Positions 44,921-53,918 of a DNA stretch of 64,000 nt are shown piece after piece. The DNA comes from Bradymonas sp963697525. GTDB lineage: Bacteria; Myxococcota_A; Bradymonadia; Bradymonadales; Bradymonadaceae. The stretch lies in NCBI GenBank assembly GCA_963697525.1, contig OY969087.1, positions 6,634,001 to 6,698,000 of the forward strand, given 5' to 3'. Under the pieces are notes generated by a model that was not told the origin of the DNA, searched no databases, and saw only the letters and a program-made list of their open reading frames with translations. Position numbers and translations under genes: made by a program. Numbering within the stretch: the stretch's first letter is position 1; the number at the start of each line of letters is the position of its first letter.

Positions 44921-45086
44921 CCTTCCGTAGGTGCGCCTCCTCGAGTGCGCCCACGGCGCCTCGAGTGGGCTTACCCACGGTCACGGTCTGGTCATGCGCC
45001 CAATAGGGCTTCCCGCCAAACCGTCACCGGGGCTAAGCGTAGTGGTCCGGGCCCTCAGGCCCGACCAAGAGCGCACCCTCGGAAGG
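44921..45086 (+). repeat. Cloverleaf-folding dispersed repeat, copy 2
   Basis: 166-bp homologue of the element at 14103-14296, in the opposite strand orientation. Near-perfect terminal inverted repeats are 44921-44936 and 45071-45086 (14 of 16 paired). The inner stem pairs 44970-44991 with 45017-45038. Hairpin A is CTCGAG-T-GCGCC, loop CAC, GGCGC-CTCGAG; hairpin B is CGGGCC, loop CTCA, GGCCCG. Stems match copy 1 while loops and the bulged base differ. The shared exact runs are CGGCGCCTCGAGTGG and GAGCGCACCCTCGG. It lies between the oxidoreductase gene and a truncated decarboxylase remnant, with no gene of its own. Confidence 0.85.
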
Positions 45087-45124
45087 GCCGTCGCTCGTCA
45101 AACCTACATTTTCGACCTTAGACC

Positions 45125-45313
45125 ATGAACAACGACGATTTTCGCCACTACGCCCACCAACTGGTCGACTGGATGGCCGAATACCTCAAGACCGACTTCG
45201 ACGAGGACGCGCCCAACTTCCGCGACTGGGGCGTCCAGCTCGGCCCAGTGGGCCACCGACTGGTACGCTTCGGGGGGTGTACCTTCAGGTGGCGCCGGGT
45301 TCATAGCCCGTAA
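45125..45313 (+). pseudogene. Remnant of pyridoxal-dependent decarboxylase (internal deletion)
   Basis: 62 codons. The start MNNDDFRHYAHQLVDWMAEYL closely resembles the N-terminus of group II (aromatic-amino-acid type) PLP decarboxylases. It is followed after a few residues by NFRDWGVQLG, which resembles the DWxxxLG segment near the C-terminal domain of the same family, then by unrelated sequence to the stop. The PLP-binding Lys region is missing, so it cannot be functional as a decarboxylase. It reads as a gene with most of its middle deleted. It begins 39 bp after repeat copy 2. Confidence 0.5.
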
Positions 45314-47607
45314 AATAGGTAGGCCAGGCCGTGGCCGGAGTCGCCGGAGAAGTCGGCGCGCGGCGCGGCGACGAACACCTCCGAGCGCCCGTCTCCGTCG
45401 AGGTCGCTGACGGCGTCGACCGACGCGCCGAACTGGCCGCCGCCGGTCTTCCCGTAGAACATGATCGGCGCCTGGCTCAACGTGAAGGCAGCGGGCATCC
45501 CTGCGCGCAGAGTGGCGAAATCCGACACCAGGCTCACCGCGCCGGTGTCGCCGTTGCCCGACGAGCTGTCGCGCGGCGCGCCCACGAGCAGGTCGGGCTT
45601 GTAGTCGCCGTCGATGTCGCCGTTGGCCGACAGGGCGCTGCCGGCCTCGGCATAGGCGCTGTCGCCCTGCAGCAGGAGCGCGTTGGCGCTCAGGTCGACG
45701 CTGGCGCCGCGCGCCGGGGCTGACGTCGTCCATCCAAAGACCACGTAGGCCGCGCCCGTCCGCGGAAGGACGGAGCCGTTTTGGCGAGGCGCACCGAGGG
45801 CCAAGTCATTGGCGCCGTCGCCGTCGAGATCACCGGTACCGCAGACCGCCGTCCCCAGCCGCGCGTCGGCGGGCGCGCCGACGAGACGCAGCCCTGCGCT
45901 CGCAAGCTGCAGGGTACCGGTGGGCGTGTTTCCGTTGGCAAAGCCGTAGACCAGGTAGGCCGTGCCCGCCCGGTTTAGCCCCTGCGGTGCTCCCACGACG
46001 AAGTCGTCGACCCCGTCACCGTTGACGTCGCCGGTCCCGGCGATCGCGGTGCCGGCCTCGCCGTTGTTGGCGCCGTCGAACTCCAAATCGCGCGCGTAGA
46101 CGGCCATCGTCGGCGACAGCGAATGGCTTCCCCAGAAGACGGCGACCATCCCGGAGCTGCCGACGGCGCGGGGCGCGCCGACGGCGAAGTCGTCGATCCC
46201 GTCGTCGTTGACGTCGCCGATGCCGGCGACGGCGCTGCCAAAGTCACCCACTCCGTTGCCGTTGATTTGAACGTTGGCGCTGCTGAGAGGGAGATCGCCG
46301 GTCAGGGTGGCGCCGCCATAGAAGATATAAGCCCCGCCCGCTCCGTTATTTCCCTTGATGTTGCCGATGAGCAGGTCACCGACGCCGTCGCCGTTGACAT
46401 CGCCGGCGTAGGCGGGGACGAGGCCGACACGGCTGTCGAAGTCGGGCGTTTCGGTCGAGAAGACGACCGGCATATTGACCGCGGACACGTCCGGGTTGCT
46501 GCCATCGAGCACGTAGACCGCCGCCTCGGCGCCGTTTCCCAGCGATGGCCCCGCGATGATCAAGTCGCTGACGCCGTCGCCGGTGACGTCGCCGCTGGTG
46601 ACCCGCCAGTCCATCCCGCGGTTGTGAGAAAACAGCGGTCCAGCGTAGTAATCGTCGGCGTTCGCCGCAAATAGCTCGGGCTCACAGGCATCGCCGGTCT
46701 GGTCGGCGTCGCGGTCGGCCTGCTGGGGATTGGCGTGGTCGGGGCACGTGTCGTCGGAGTTGATCACGCCGTCGCCGTCGCGATCGGTGTCGCACGCATC
46801 ACCGATGCCGTCGCCGTCGAGATCGGCCTGGTCGGGGTTGTCCTTGTCGGGACAATTGTCGGCGGTGTTGAGCACGCCGTCGCCGTCGCGGTCGTCGTCG
46901 CACACATCGCCGATGCCGTCGCTGTCGCGATCGGCCTGATCGGCGTTGGCCATGTCGGGGCAGTTGTCGTCGGTGTTGGCCTTGCCGTCGCCGTCGCGGT
47001 CGGAGTCGCACGCGTCCCCGGTGGAGTCGCCGTCAAGGTTGGCCTGGTCGGCGTTGGCCACCGTGGGGCAGTTATCGGAGGCGTCGGGGACGCCGTCGTT
47101 GTCGAAGTCGGGCAGGCATCCGCCCTGCCCGCAGGTGTCGGCGTTGGAGGCATCCTGCGCGTCGACACCGGTGTCGGTGCTGGCGGCATCGCTGGCATCG
47201 ACGCCGGCGTCGAGGTTGGCGGCGTCGGCGTCCGCGGCGTCGGGGAGGCTCGTTGCATCGGGCGTGGCGTCCATGCCGGCGTCGGGCATGCTCGTCGTGT
47301 CGGTGGCAGCGTCGGCGGCGGTGTCCGTGCCGGCGTCGCTCGTCGCGTCCACCGAGGCGTCGGCCGCCGCCTGCGAAGTCAGCAGGCAGATGTGCTCGCC
47401 GAAGACGACGCCGCCGCTGGAGACGCACTCGTAGCCGGCCTTGCAGTCGGCGTTGGTCGAGCAGGCTTGGCCGCCCGAGTCGCTGCAGCCGGCGGCGAGG
47501 CTCGCCAGAAAGGCCAGCGCCGCCAAGGCGGACAGCGCGCGCAGCCCAGCACGCCGGGAGGTGCGAAGCGAGAGCAACGATGGGGTATCGTTCGGCCGTG
47601 TCACCAT
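45301..47607 (-). CDS. Lipoprotein with thrombospondin-3 and FG-GAP repeats (paralogue 2)
   Basis: About 768 residues. The signal peptide with lipobox LAAGC is followed by a short Cys module (ACSTNADCKAGYECVSSGG), an Asp/Ala/Thr linker, and thrombospondin type 3 calcium-binding repeats (DFDNDGVPDASDNCP, DRDGDGKANTDDNCP and more, about 170-310). At least six FG-GAP/integrin-alpha-like repeats run to the C-terminus (GDVNGDGVGDLLIGN, GDVNDDGIDDFAVGAP, GDLDGDGANDLALGAP), predicting a calcium-loaded beta-propeller outside the cell. It begins 1 bp after the stop of its paralogue (ATG 47607; an ATG at 47619 would overlap it). No ribosome site, so coupling is likely. Confidence 0.82.
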   Translation of the reverse strand: MVTRPNDTPSLLSLRTSRRAGLRALSALAALAFLASLAAGCSDSGGQACSTNADCKAGYECVSSGGVVFGEHICLLTSQAAADASVDATSDAGTDTAADAATDTTSMPDAGMDATPDATSLPDAADADAANLDAGVDASDAASTDTGVDAQDASNADTCGQGGCLPDFDNDGVPDASDNCPTVANADQANLDGDSTGDACDSDRDGDGKANTDDNCPDMANADQADRDSDGIGDVCDDDRDGDGVLNTADNCPDKDNPDQADLDGDGIGDACDTDRDGDGVINSDDTCPDHANPQQADRDADQTGDACEPELFAANADDYYAGPLFSHNRGMDWRVTSGDVTGDGVSDLIIAGPSLGNGAEAAVYVLDGSNPDVSAVNMPVVFSTETPDFDSRVGLVPAYAGDVNGDGVGDLLIGNIKGNNGAGGAYIFYGGATLTGDLPLSSANVQINGNGVGDFGSAVAGIGDVNDDGIDDFAVGAPRAVGSSGMVAVFWGSHSLSPTMAVYARDLEFDGANNGEAGTAIAGTGDVNGDGVDDFVVGAPQGLNRAGTAYLVYGFANGNTPTGTLQLASAGLRLVGAPADARLGTAVCGTGDLDGDGANDLALGAPRQNGSVLPRTGAAYVVFGWTTSAPARGASVDLSANALLLQGDSAYAEAGSALSANGDIDGDYKPDLLVGAPRDSSSGNGDTGAVSLVSDFATLRAGMPAAFTLSQAPIMFYGKTGGGQFGASVDAVSDLDGDGRSEVFVAAPRADFSGDSGHGLAYLFYGL

Positions 47608-47608
47608 T

Positions 47609-49894
47609 TTACAATCCATGAAAGAAATAGGCTGCCCCTGCCCCGGTCTTGCTGCGGAACGTCGCCGATGGGGCAGCGATCAACACCTCGGCGCGCCCGT
47701 CTCCGTCGACGTCGGCGACGGCGTCGACCGAGAGGCCGAACATGGCATCCCTGTCGTCGCCGTAAAACGCCACCGGGGCCGACCCCAAATCGACGGTCGT
47801 GCCCGAGGCGCGCAAACTCGAAAAATCGGAGACCAGAAACACGGCCCCGGCGCGCGCGGGGCCCGAGCCGCTGGTGGTGGGTGCACCCACCAGCAAATCG
47901 AGCGCGCCATCGCCGTCGATATCCCCGCCGGCGGCGAGCGCGGCGCCGGCTGACGAGCCCTGGGGGCCCACCAATTGCAGCGCCGTGGCGTCCAGGTCCA
48001 TCGACGAGCCGCGCGCGGGCATGCTCGCGCCCTGACCGAATACGACGTAGACCGCGCCCCCGTCGGAGACGCTCAGCGTGCTCATCTTCGGCGCCCCGAT
48101 GGCAACGTCGTTGTGTCCGTCGCCGTCGAGGTCGCCCGCGCCGGCCACCGACGTGCCGATGAGCGCGTTGTTGTTCGAGCCGTTGGAGGTCACCTTCAAC
48201 TCGACGCCGATATTGTCCAGGACCTGCGCGGCTGGGAGCGGCTGGCCCGGCGGATAGCCGTAGACGAGTTCGGCGGCGCCGATGCCGCCGTATTTGCCGG
48301 GGCTGCCCGCGACAAAGTCGTCGACGCCGTCGCCGTTGACGTCGCCGACGCCGGCCAGCGCGCTTCCCGCCTTGGCAAGATGCTGGCCGGCGAGGTGCAT
48401 CGCGGCGTCCAGCGTCCTGAGATCCGACGGCAGCGACGGGCTGCCCAAGAAGACAGCGACGTTGCCATCGCCTCCCGACGCCTGCGGCTCACCGACGGCG
48501 AAATCATCGATCCCGTCGCCGTTGATATCCCCGATGCCCGCCACCGCCGTGCCCGCCCGGCTACTGCTGCCCTTGATGCTGACGCTGGCGTCGCTCATCG
48601 TCTTGGCGCGAATCACGTCTCGACCGCCGTAAAATAGGTAGGCGTCGCCGCTGCCGTTGTGTCCGCCCGGATTTCCCACCAACAAGTCGTCGATGCCGTC
48701 GTCGTTGACGTCGCCGACGACGGCGACCTTCAGGCCGAGGTAGGGGTCGAAATCGGTCGTCTCGATGGTCGTAATCGCGTCGTTAAACGTCATCTGGCCG
48801 CTTCCGAGGTTGCGACCATCGAAGACGTAGACCGCCACGCTGCCAGAGCTCCACCGGCTGCGGGGCCCGGAGATGATCAAATCGGCAGTCCCGTCGCCGG
48901 TGACATCGCCGCTGGCGACCCACCAGAGCACGTTGGTGGTGCTGAAGATGAACGGCTCCCCGAAGCTCACATCGGCGTTGCGGGCGTGCAGCTCGGGATC
49001 GCAGGCGTCGCCGATGTGATCGCCGTCGCGGTCGGCCTGCTGGGGATTGGCCCGCTCGGGACAGTTATCGGAGGCGTTGTCGACCCCGTCGCCGTCGCGG
49101 TCGTCGTCGCACGCGTCGCCGGTGCCGTCGGCGTCCTGGTCTTGTTGGAGGGGATTGGCCGCGTCCGGGCAATTGTCGTCGACGTTGTCGACCCCGTCGC
49201 CGTCCATGTCGTCGTCGCACACGTCGCCCTGGCCATCGCTGTCGATGTCGGACTGGTCGGCGTTGGCCGTGGCCGGGCAGTTGTCGTTGCCGTCGAGCAC
49301 GCCGTCGCCGTCGGCGTCGTCCGAACAGGCGTCGCCGACCCCGTCGCCGTTGGCGTCTTCCTGGCCGGGGTTGTCGGTGCGTGGGCAATTGTCGTCGGTG
49401 TTGTCGACGCCGTCGCCGTCCAGGTCGGAGTCGCACACATCGCCGGTGGCGTCGCCGTCCTGATTGCTCTGGTCGGGGTTGGCGACCGTCGGGCAGTTGT
49501 CGACGTCGTCGGGAATCCCGTCGTTGTCGAAATCGGGGCAGCCCTGTTGGCTGCAGACATCGCCGGCGTCGGATGCCGGCGCGTCCGCCAGTCCGGCGTC
49601 GGCGTCGGTGGTCGTGGAGGCATCACCGGCGTCCGTGGAGGCGTCAACGGCGGTCGCGGCATCGGCATCGACGCCGGCGTCCATGCTCACGTCGGCGCCG
49701 CCGCGCGCCGAAAGCAAGCAGATGCGCGACCCGAAGAGCACGCCGCCGCTGGAGACACATTCGTAGCCGTCCTGGCAGTCGGCGCTGGTCGCACAGGCCT
49801 TTCCGCCGGGCGAGCTGCACCCGACGGCGCTCGCCAGCAGCAACACCGCCGCCAGCCCGGCCGCCTCGCGCCCCATTCGCAAACGATTGGACAT
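47609..49894 (-). CDS. Lipoprotein with thrombospondin-3 and FG-GAP repeats (paralogue 1)
   Basis: 761 residues with the same architecture as the adjacent gene: lipobox SAVGC, Cys module ACATSADCQDGYECVSSGG, Asp/Ala/Thr linker, five or so thrombospondin-3 repeats (DFDNDGIPDDVDNCP, DLDGDGVDNTDDNCP, DMDGDGVDNVDDNCP) and FG-GAP repeats (GDVNDDGIDDLLVGNP, GDINGDGIDDFAVGEP, GDVNGDGVDDFVAGSP). The two genes are tandem duplicates. The ATG at 49894 has a GAGGAG site 8 nt upstream, preferred over a TTG at 49915. Probably surface-exposed and calcium-binding; adhesion is a guess from domain type. Confidence 0.84.
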   Translation of the reverse strand: MSNRLRMGREAAGLAAVLLLASAVGCSSPGGKACATSADCQDGYECVSSGGVLFGSRICLLSARGGADVSMDAGVDADAATAVDASTDAGDASTTTDADAGLADAPASDAGDVCSQQGCPDFDNDGIPDDVDNCPTVANPDQSNQDGDATGDVCDSDLDGDGVDNTDDNCPRTDNPGQEDANGDGVGDACSDDADGDGVLDGNDNCPATANADQSDIDSDGQGDVCDDDMDGDGVDNVDDNCPDAANPLQQDQDADGTGDACDDDRDGDGVDNASDNCPERANPQQADRDGDHIGDACDPELHARNADVSFGEPFIFSTTNVLWWVASGDVTGDGTADLIISGPRSRWSSGSVAVYVFDGRNLGSGQMTFNDAITTIETTDFDPYLGLKVAVVGDVNDDGIDDLLVGNPGGHNGSGDAYLFYGGRDVIRAKTMSDASVSIKGSSSRAGTAVAGIGDINGDGIDDFAVGEPQASGGDGNVAVFLGSPSLPSDLRTLDAAMHLAGQHLAKAGSALAGVGDVNGDGVDDFVAGSPGKYGGIGAAELVYGYPPGQPLPAAQVLDNIGVELKVTSNGSNNNALIGTSVAGAGDLDGDGHNDVAIGAPKMSTLSVSDGGAVYVVFGQGASMPARGSSMDLDATALQLVGPQGSSAGAALAAGGDIDGDGALDLLVGAPTTSGSGPARAGAVFLVSDFSSLRASGTTVDLGSAPVAFYGDDRDAMFGLSVDAVADVDGDGRAEVLIAAPSATFRSKTGAGAAYFFHGL

Positions 49895-49934
49895 CCCAGT
49901 CACTCCTCGCGTCAACGAAAACCGCCGACGTGTA

Positions 49935-50975
49935 TTACCAATTCAACGAGCCCTGCACGGTGGGTCCACCGGCGCCCAGCCCGATGGACGCGTGAACGCT
50001 GGCGGCGTCGGGCTCGCTGTGCGAGTCGTAGACCCACAGGGCCACGCCGCCGGCAGCCAGGACCGCGCCGGCCGAGTACAATACGATGGTGCGCACCTGA
50101 GCGCTGTCGGCGTCGGACTTGAGCTGAGCGGCGCGCTTGCGATCGCCGGCATTATTGGCGGCGACGAACTCCTGGGCGCGCGACTGCGCCGAGTAATCCG
50201 AGACCACCCCGCCCACCAGCAGCGCGCCTCCGACGCCCATGGCGCCGTAGGCCGCATAGCGCTTCCACGGCGTCGGCTTGGCCGGCTCCACCCGATGCAG
50301 GGCGAGGTCGTTGGACAGCCCTTTGCCCGACGAGTGCGTGGCGCCGGGGGTCGGCTTGGGCTGTGCCTTGGCCTGTGCGGCAGCGGACGTCTCCTTGCGC
50401 AGCCGCACGTGCTTGTCGAACAGGTCGCCGGGCGCCAGGTCCACGTCGATGGACTGCTTGTGGTAGCCCAGGGCGGTGACCAGGAGTTTGAATTTCGCCG
50501 GTTTGATCTTGGCGTTAACCGGGCAGGTCAGCTCGTGAGAGCCGATATGCACGCGGGCATCGGCGGGTACGCAGGCGATGCGCAGCGTGGCGTGGGGCTT
50601 GCACTGGTCGCTCTTCTGGAGTTGGTCGACCACGGCCACGCGCAGCGCGTCCTCCAGGTGAGGCCGGGCGAGCACGTTGCGGTACAACTCGCGGGCCTTG
50701 TCGCACGCGCCGGTCTGCTCTCTGAGCTTGCCGATGTTGAAGGCGAGCTTGGGGTGATCGAGGATCTTTCGCGCCTTCTGGAACTCCGCGAGCGCCTTCC
50801 ACAACTTGCCGTCCTCGCGAAGGTGCGAGCCCTCCTTGACCAGGTCCTTGAAGGTCTGCATTTGCTCCGCGGTGGGCCGCTGGGCGTGAGCCGGCGTGGG
50901 CCATGCGCCCAGCGCGAGCATCCCTACGACCAGAGAAACCAACCAACCGACGCGACTCTGGTGCCTCATACGCAT
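49935..50975 (-). CDS. Exported TPR/PEGA protein with two C-terminal membrane helices
   Basis: 346 residues. A signal peptide (ends PAHAQ, about residue 32) precedes TPR-like helices (LVKEGSHLREDGKLWKALAEFQKARKILDHPKLAFNIGKLREQTG), then a PEGA-like beta domain at about 135-195 (ADARVHIGSHELTCPVNAKIKPAKFKLLVTALGYHKQ), a linker and two hydrophobic helices at about 240-262 and 294-316 with a charged loop between. Same layout as 27666-28607, with the PEGA domain added. It follows the Ser/Thr kinase by 24 bp on the same strand and is presumably co-transcribed as its partner. Confidence 0.78.
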   Translation of the reverse strand: MRMRHQSRVGWLVSLVVGMLALGAWPTPAHAQRPTAEQMQTFKDLVKEGSHLREDGKLWKALAEFQKARKILDHPKLAFNIGKLREQTGACDKARELYRNVLARPHLEDALRVAVVDQLQKSDQCKPHATLRIACVPADARVHIGSHELTCPVNAKIKPAKFKLLVTALGYHKQSIDVDLAPGDLFDKHVRLRKETSAAAQAKAQPKPTPGATHSSGKGLSNDLALHRVEPAKPTPWKRYAAYGAMGVGGALLVGGVVSDYSAQSRAQEFVAANNAGDRKRAAQLKSDADSAQVRTIVLYSAGAVLAAGGVALWVYDSHSEPDAASVHASIGLGAGGPTVQGSLNW

Positions 50976-50999
50976 ATCACTTAGACCCGGGACTGCGAC

Positions 51000-52796
51000 C
51001 TACAGGTATTTGTCCAAAAATTTGTCGACGTTCTCACCCTTCTTCGTGCCTTTCTTGTGGTGAGAGGCCCCGTCAGAGGAGTGCGAGGTGGATTTGTGAT
51101 GCGCCGCCTGATGATGGGTCGGCGCGCTGTGCTTGGGCGCGTGCTTTTTGGCCGAGGCGGCCGGCTTTGGCTTGGCGACCAGGGTGACGTGTTGGGTCGT
51201 CTCGGAGGTCGGGCTCAGATCGAGCGTCGCGGCCTCGAAGCCGTCCTTCTCCACACGCACGTGCTCGGGGACGGCGTCGTGGGCGAAGCTCTTGGCAAAA
51301 GGGGTATGGCCCAGGAGCTTGTCGCCGGCGTAGACCGACGCGCCCGACGGCGAGCTGGCGAAGTCGAATTCGACCGGCGCGGGCGTCGGGGCGGGCGCGG
51401 GCTTGGAGTCCGGCGCCGGCTTGTCGGCGGCCGCTTGCTTGGGAGCGGTCGGCGTCGGTTCCTGCGCGGTTTTCGCGGCCGGCTCGGATTTGTCGTCCGG
51501 CGCGGGCTTGGCGGCCGGCTCTGGGCTTGCCGCCTGTTGCGGCTGGTCGGCCGGCGGCTTGGACGTCGACGACTGCGTGGCAAAATACGCCGCGGCGCCG
51601 CCCATTAGAGCGACGAGGACGACGCCCGCCAATATCGTCTTGCCGCGCCCCTTGCTCTTCGGCGCGGCCGCCTTCGGCGGTGCCGGCACGGGCACGGCGC
51701 CGGCATCCAGCGGCGAGGGCAGCGGGGTCACCAACGTCTTTTCGTTTTCCAGCCCGTCGAATTGAGCGGCCAGCCCCGCCGAGCCGTGCTCACCGGTTGG
51801 CGGCGTATGCTGAGCCTGGGGTAGCGCATTGCTGGAGTCGGCGAACGGCATCGACGGCAGCGAGCCCGACGGCGCGCGCGTCATCGGCGCGACCTGGGCG
51901 GCGTCGAGTCGCATATCGGCGGGCAGGCTGTCGGCGACGGCCGCCAGGGCCTGGTACATCGCGTCGGCGTCCGGGTAGCGCAGCCGGGGATCTTTTTGCG
52001 TGGCCGTCACGATGATCTGGCCCAACGGCGTCGCCGCCAACGCCGCCGGGACCTGAACCTGATGCTGCATCTGCATGATCAGCGTCTGAGCGGTCGACGA
52101 CCCCTGAATAACGCGCTGGCCGGTGAGCATCTCCAACAAGATCAGCCCCACGGCGTAGATATCGGCCGGCTTATGCGCCGAGGCGTTGTGCAGATATTCC
52201 GGGGCCACATAGGCCGCCGTGCCACAGATCGAGCCCGTCGCCGTGACATCCGAGGCGGTGTCCTCCAGGGATTTGGCGATGCCGAAGTCGAGGATCTTGA
52301 CCAGGTCTTCGCCGCGGCGGCTGGAGGTCAAAAACAGGTTGCTGGGCTTGAGATCGCGGTGCACGAAGTCTTGCTCGTGGGCCTCCCCCAGGCCATCGAG
52401 CACCTGGAGGGTCAGGTCGACCGCCCGGCCCACGGGCATCGGGCCGGTCTCGGCCAACTCCTCTTTGAGGTCTCGCCCCTCGAGCAGCTCCATGACCACG
52501 TAGACCAGCCCGTTTTCGGCCTCGCCGTAGTCATACAGACGGATGGTGTTGGGATGGTTGAGCAGTTGGGCCAGGCGCACCTCGCGCTCGAAGCGCACCC
52601 GCACTGACTCCTCCTGGGCGATATGGGGGTGCAACACCTTGATGGCCACGTCGCGGCCCATGCGCACGTGTTTGGCGCGCAAAATGACGCCCATACCGCC
52701 GGTCGCCAAAATGGCCGAGATTTCATAGCGCCCTTCGAGCGTATCGCCCACCCGAGGCATCTGAAATCGTTCGAGTTTTGTCGCTCCCGTGCTCAT
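51000..52796 (-). CDS. Ser/Thr protein kinase with periplasmic PEGA domain
   Basis: 598 residues. Kinase domain about 20-290: Lys53 (AIKV), HRD 146-148 (HRDLKPSN), DFG 170-172, APE 198-200. The glycine loop reads LATGGMGVI, so the first glycine of the usual GxGGMG is replaced by Ala-Thr; this may weaken but need not abolish activity. A transmembrane helix lies at about 390-412 (ILAGVVLVALMGGAAAYFA), followed by a Pro/Ala/Lys linker and a PEGA domain (SSPSGASVYAGDKLLGHTPF, about 478-545). The tail is His/Lys-rich. PEGA domains are extracytoplasmic and may bind envelope components. First gene of the pair with 49935-50975. Confidence 0.9.
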   Translation of the reverse strand: MSTGATKLERFQMPRVGDTLEGRYEISAILATGGMGVILRAKHVRMGRDVAIKVLHPHIAQEESVRVRFEREVRLAQLLNHPNTIRLYDYGEAENGLVYVVMELLEGRDLKEELAETGPMPVGRAVDLTLQVLDGLGEAHEQDFVHRDLKPSNLFLTSSRRGEDLVKILDFGIAKSLEDTASDVTATGSICGTAAYVAPEYLHNASAHKPADIYAVGLILLEMLTGQRVIQGSSTAQTLIMQMQHQVQVPAALAATPLGQIIVTATQKDPRLRYPDADAMYQALAAVADSLPADMRLDAAQVAPMTRAPSGSLPSMPFADSSNALPQAQHTPPTGEHGSAGLAAQFDGLENEKTLVTPLPSPLDAGAVPVPAPPKAAAPKSKGRGKTILAGVVLVALMGGAAAYFATQSSTSKPPADQPQQAASPEPAAKPAPDDKSEPAAKTAQEPTPTAPKQAAADKPAPDSKPAPAPTPAPVEFDFASSPSGASVYAGDKLLGHTPFAKSFAHDAVPEHVRVEKDGFEAATLDLSPTSETTQHVTLVAKPKPAASAKKHAPKHSAPTHHQAAHHKSTSHSSDGASHHKKGTKKGENVDKFLDKYL

Positions 52797-53192
52797 GGCG
52801 AGATCCCGTCCCAGTCAGCCTGGGCCAAGAGACAATCCGGCGATGTGACGCCGACACTGTTTTGTTACTGCTAAGAAACACCGAGAGAATAGCACAACGC
52901 CGAGCCGGCGGCCAATTGTCTTGGGGCGAGGATGTAGGATCGGTCCACTCGCAGCGTATAGCTGCAAATGAGCGCTTGCAGCACACTTTTGCGCAACGCC
53001 CAGCGGAGCGGCTGCTTGCTGCCGCTCCGCATCATATGTGTAGAAATGTGATCGATGGTTAGACATGCACGGCCACGGCAGCTCGAACGACCCCCCATTC
53101 GCCGTGCGGCGGTTATTTTCTTAAACCTCCAGATGCCCGCGCACCGACGAGGGCAGGATGCCCGCGCACCGATGGACAGATAACGAGCGGTC
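52797..53192. other. 396-bp non-coding gap with hairpins and a 16-bp direct repeat
   Basis: No convincing gene is present. GATGCCCGCGCACCGA occurs twice, at 53132-53147 and 53157-53172. GCTGCAA (52961-52967) pairs with TTGCAGC (52976-52982). A stronger hairpin lies at 53003-53030 and is listed separately. The leader and promoter of the downstream kinase (minus strand) must be here, but no clear -35/-10 pair stands out. Confidence 0.5.
53003..53030. terminator. Strong 10-bp hairpin between operons, no T-tract
   Basis: GCGGAGCGGC (53003-53012), an 8-base loop and GCCGCTCCGC (53021-53030) form a perfect stem between the end of the exported-protein gene at 53193 and the kinase start at 52796, both on the minus strand. 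Position suggests a transcript end for the upstream operon or a leader structure for the kinase; the lack of a T-tract leaves this open. Confidence 0.4.
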
Positions 53193-53918
53193 TCAATTAT
53201 CCGACCACAAATCGCCCATGACGAAGCCCACGCCGATGGTCGCGGGCAGGCGCACCTTGAGCCCGGCGCCCACCCACCACAGGTTGCGCAGCTCGACGCG
53301 GCTGTAGGATCCCTCGACGAAAAAGCCCACCGTCGTCTCGCCCCAGGCGTAGCCGGTGCCGCAGACCACGGAGTCGTCGTCGCTGGACTCCCAGCGGGGG
53401 TCGTCGGGCTGGGAATCGCTCTGCTGGCAGCCCATGAAATCAGTGTCGGTAAAGGCGTAATTCTCCAGCGACAGTTGCAGGGTCACGCCGGGGTTGAACA
53501 TCATTCCCGCGGAGCTCGGCAACAGGCCGTGCGCCTGGACGTGGACGCCCAGACGCGTCGGTCTGGGGGGATCACCCAGCCAGTCCAGCCAGTGGGAGAC
53601 GTGCTTGGAGGTCAGGTAGGCGACCTCCAGATGCGGGCCGTGGACGAGCCCATGATCGGCGATGACCACGGCCTGATAGCCCACGCCGACATCCAGGTGG
53701 CGCTCGAGCAAGGAGGGGAAGAGTTGGAGGGGAAAGACGGTCGCGCGCAGCGGAATCGCCGCGCCCACGTCACTGTCGTCGTGGCGTCGGTTTTGCAGCA
53801 CGGTCGGGCCCATCGCGGCCTCGAATTCCACCGGCGGCGTGGCCCAGGCAAAGGGGATGCACCCGGCACAGCAGGTGGCCAGCCACGCCAGCGCGAGCAG
53901 CCGCGCGAGGCGGTCAAT
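53193..53918 (-). CDS. Exported/lipoprotein-like protein, start codon unclear
   Basis: About 240 residues of unknown family. A hydrophobic lead (RLARLLALAWLATCCAGCIPFAWA) with CAGC fits a signal peptide with a possible lipidated Cys. The mature part is aromatic and beta-rich (VGVGYQAVVIADHG, GMMFNPGVTLQLSLENYAF, YAWGETTVGFFVEGSYSRVELRNLWWVGAGLKVRL), like an outer-membrane beta-barrel, ending in Asn. No ATG, GTG or TTG lies just before the signal peptide. Either an ATT at 53918-53916 overlapping the upstream TGA (ATTGA) or an ATG at 54023 deep inside the preceding gene must be used. The start is therefore uncertain. Confidence 0.6.
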   Translation of the reverse strand: MDRLARLLALAWLATCCAGCIPFAWATPPVEFEAAMGPTVLQNRRHDDSDVGAAIPLRATVFPLQLFPSLLERHLDVGVGYQAVVIADHGLVHGPHLEVAYLTSKHVSHWLDWLGDPPRPTRLGVHVQAHGLLPSSAGMMFNPGVTLQLSLENYAFTDTDFMGCQQSDSQPDDPRWESSDDDSVVCGTGYAWGETTVGFFVEGSYSRVELRNLWWVGAGLKVRLPATIGVGFVMGDLWSDN

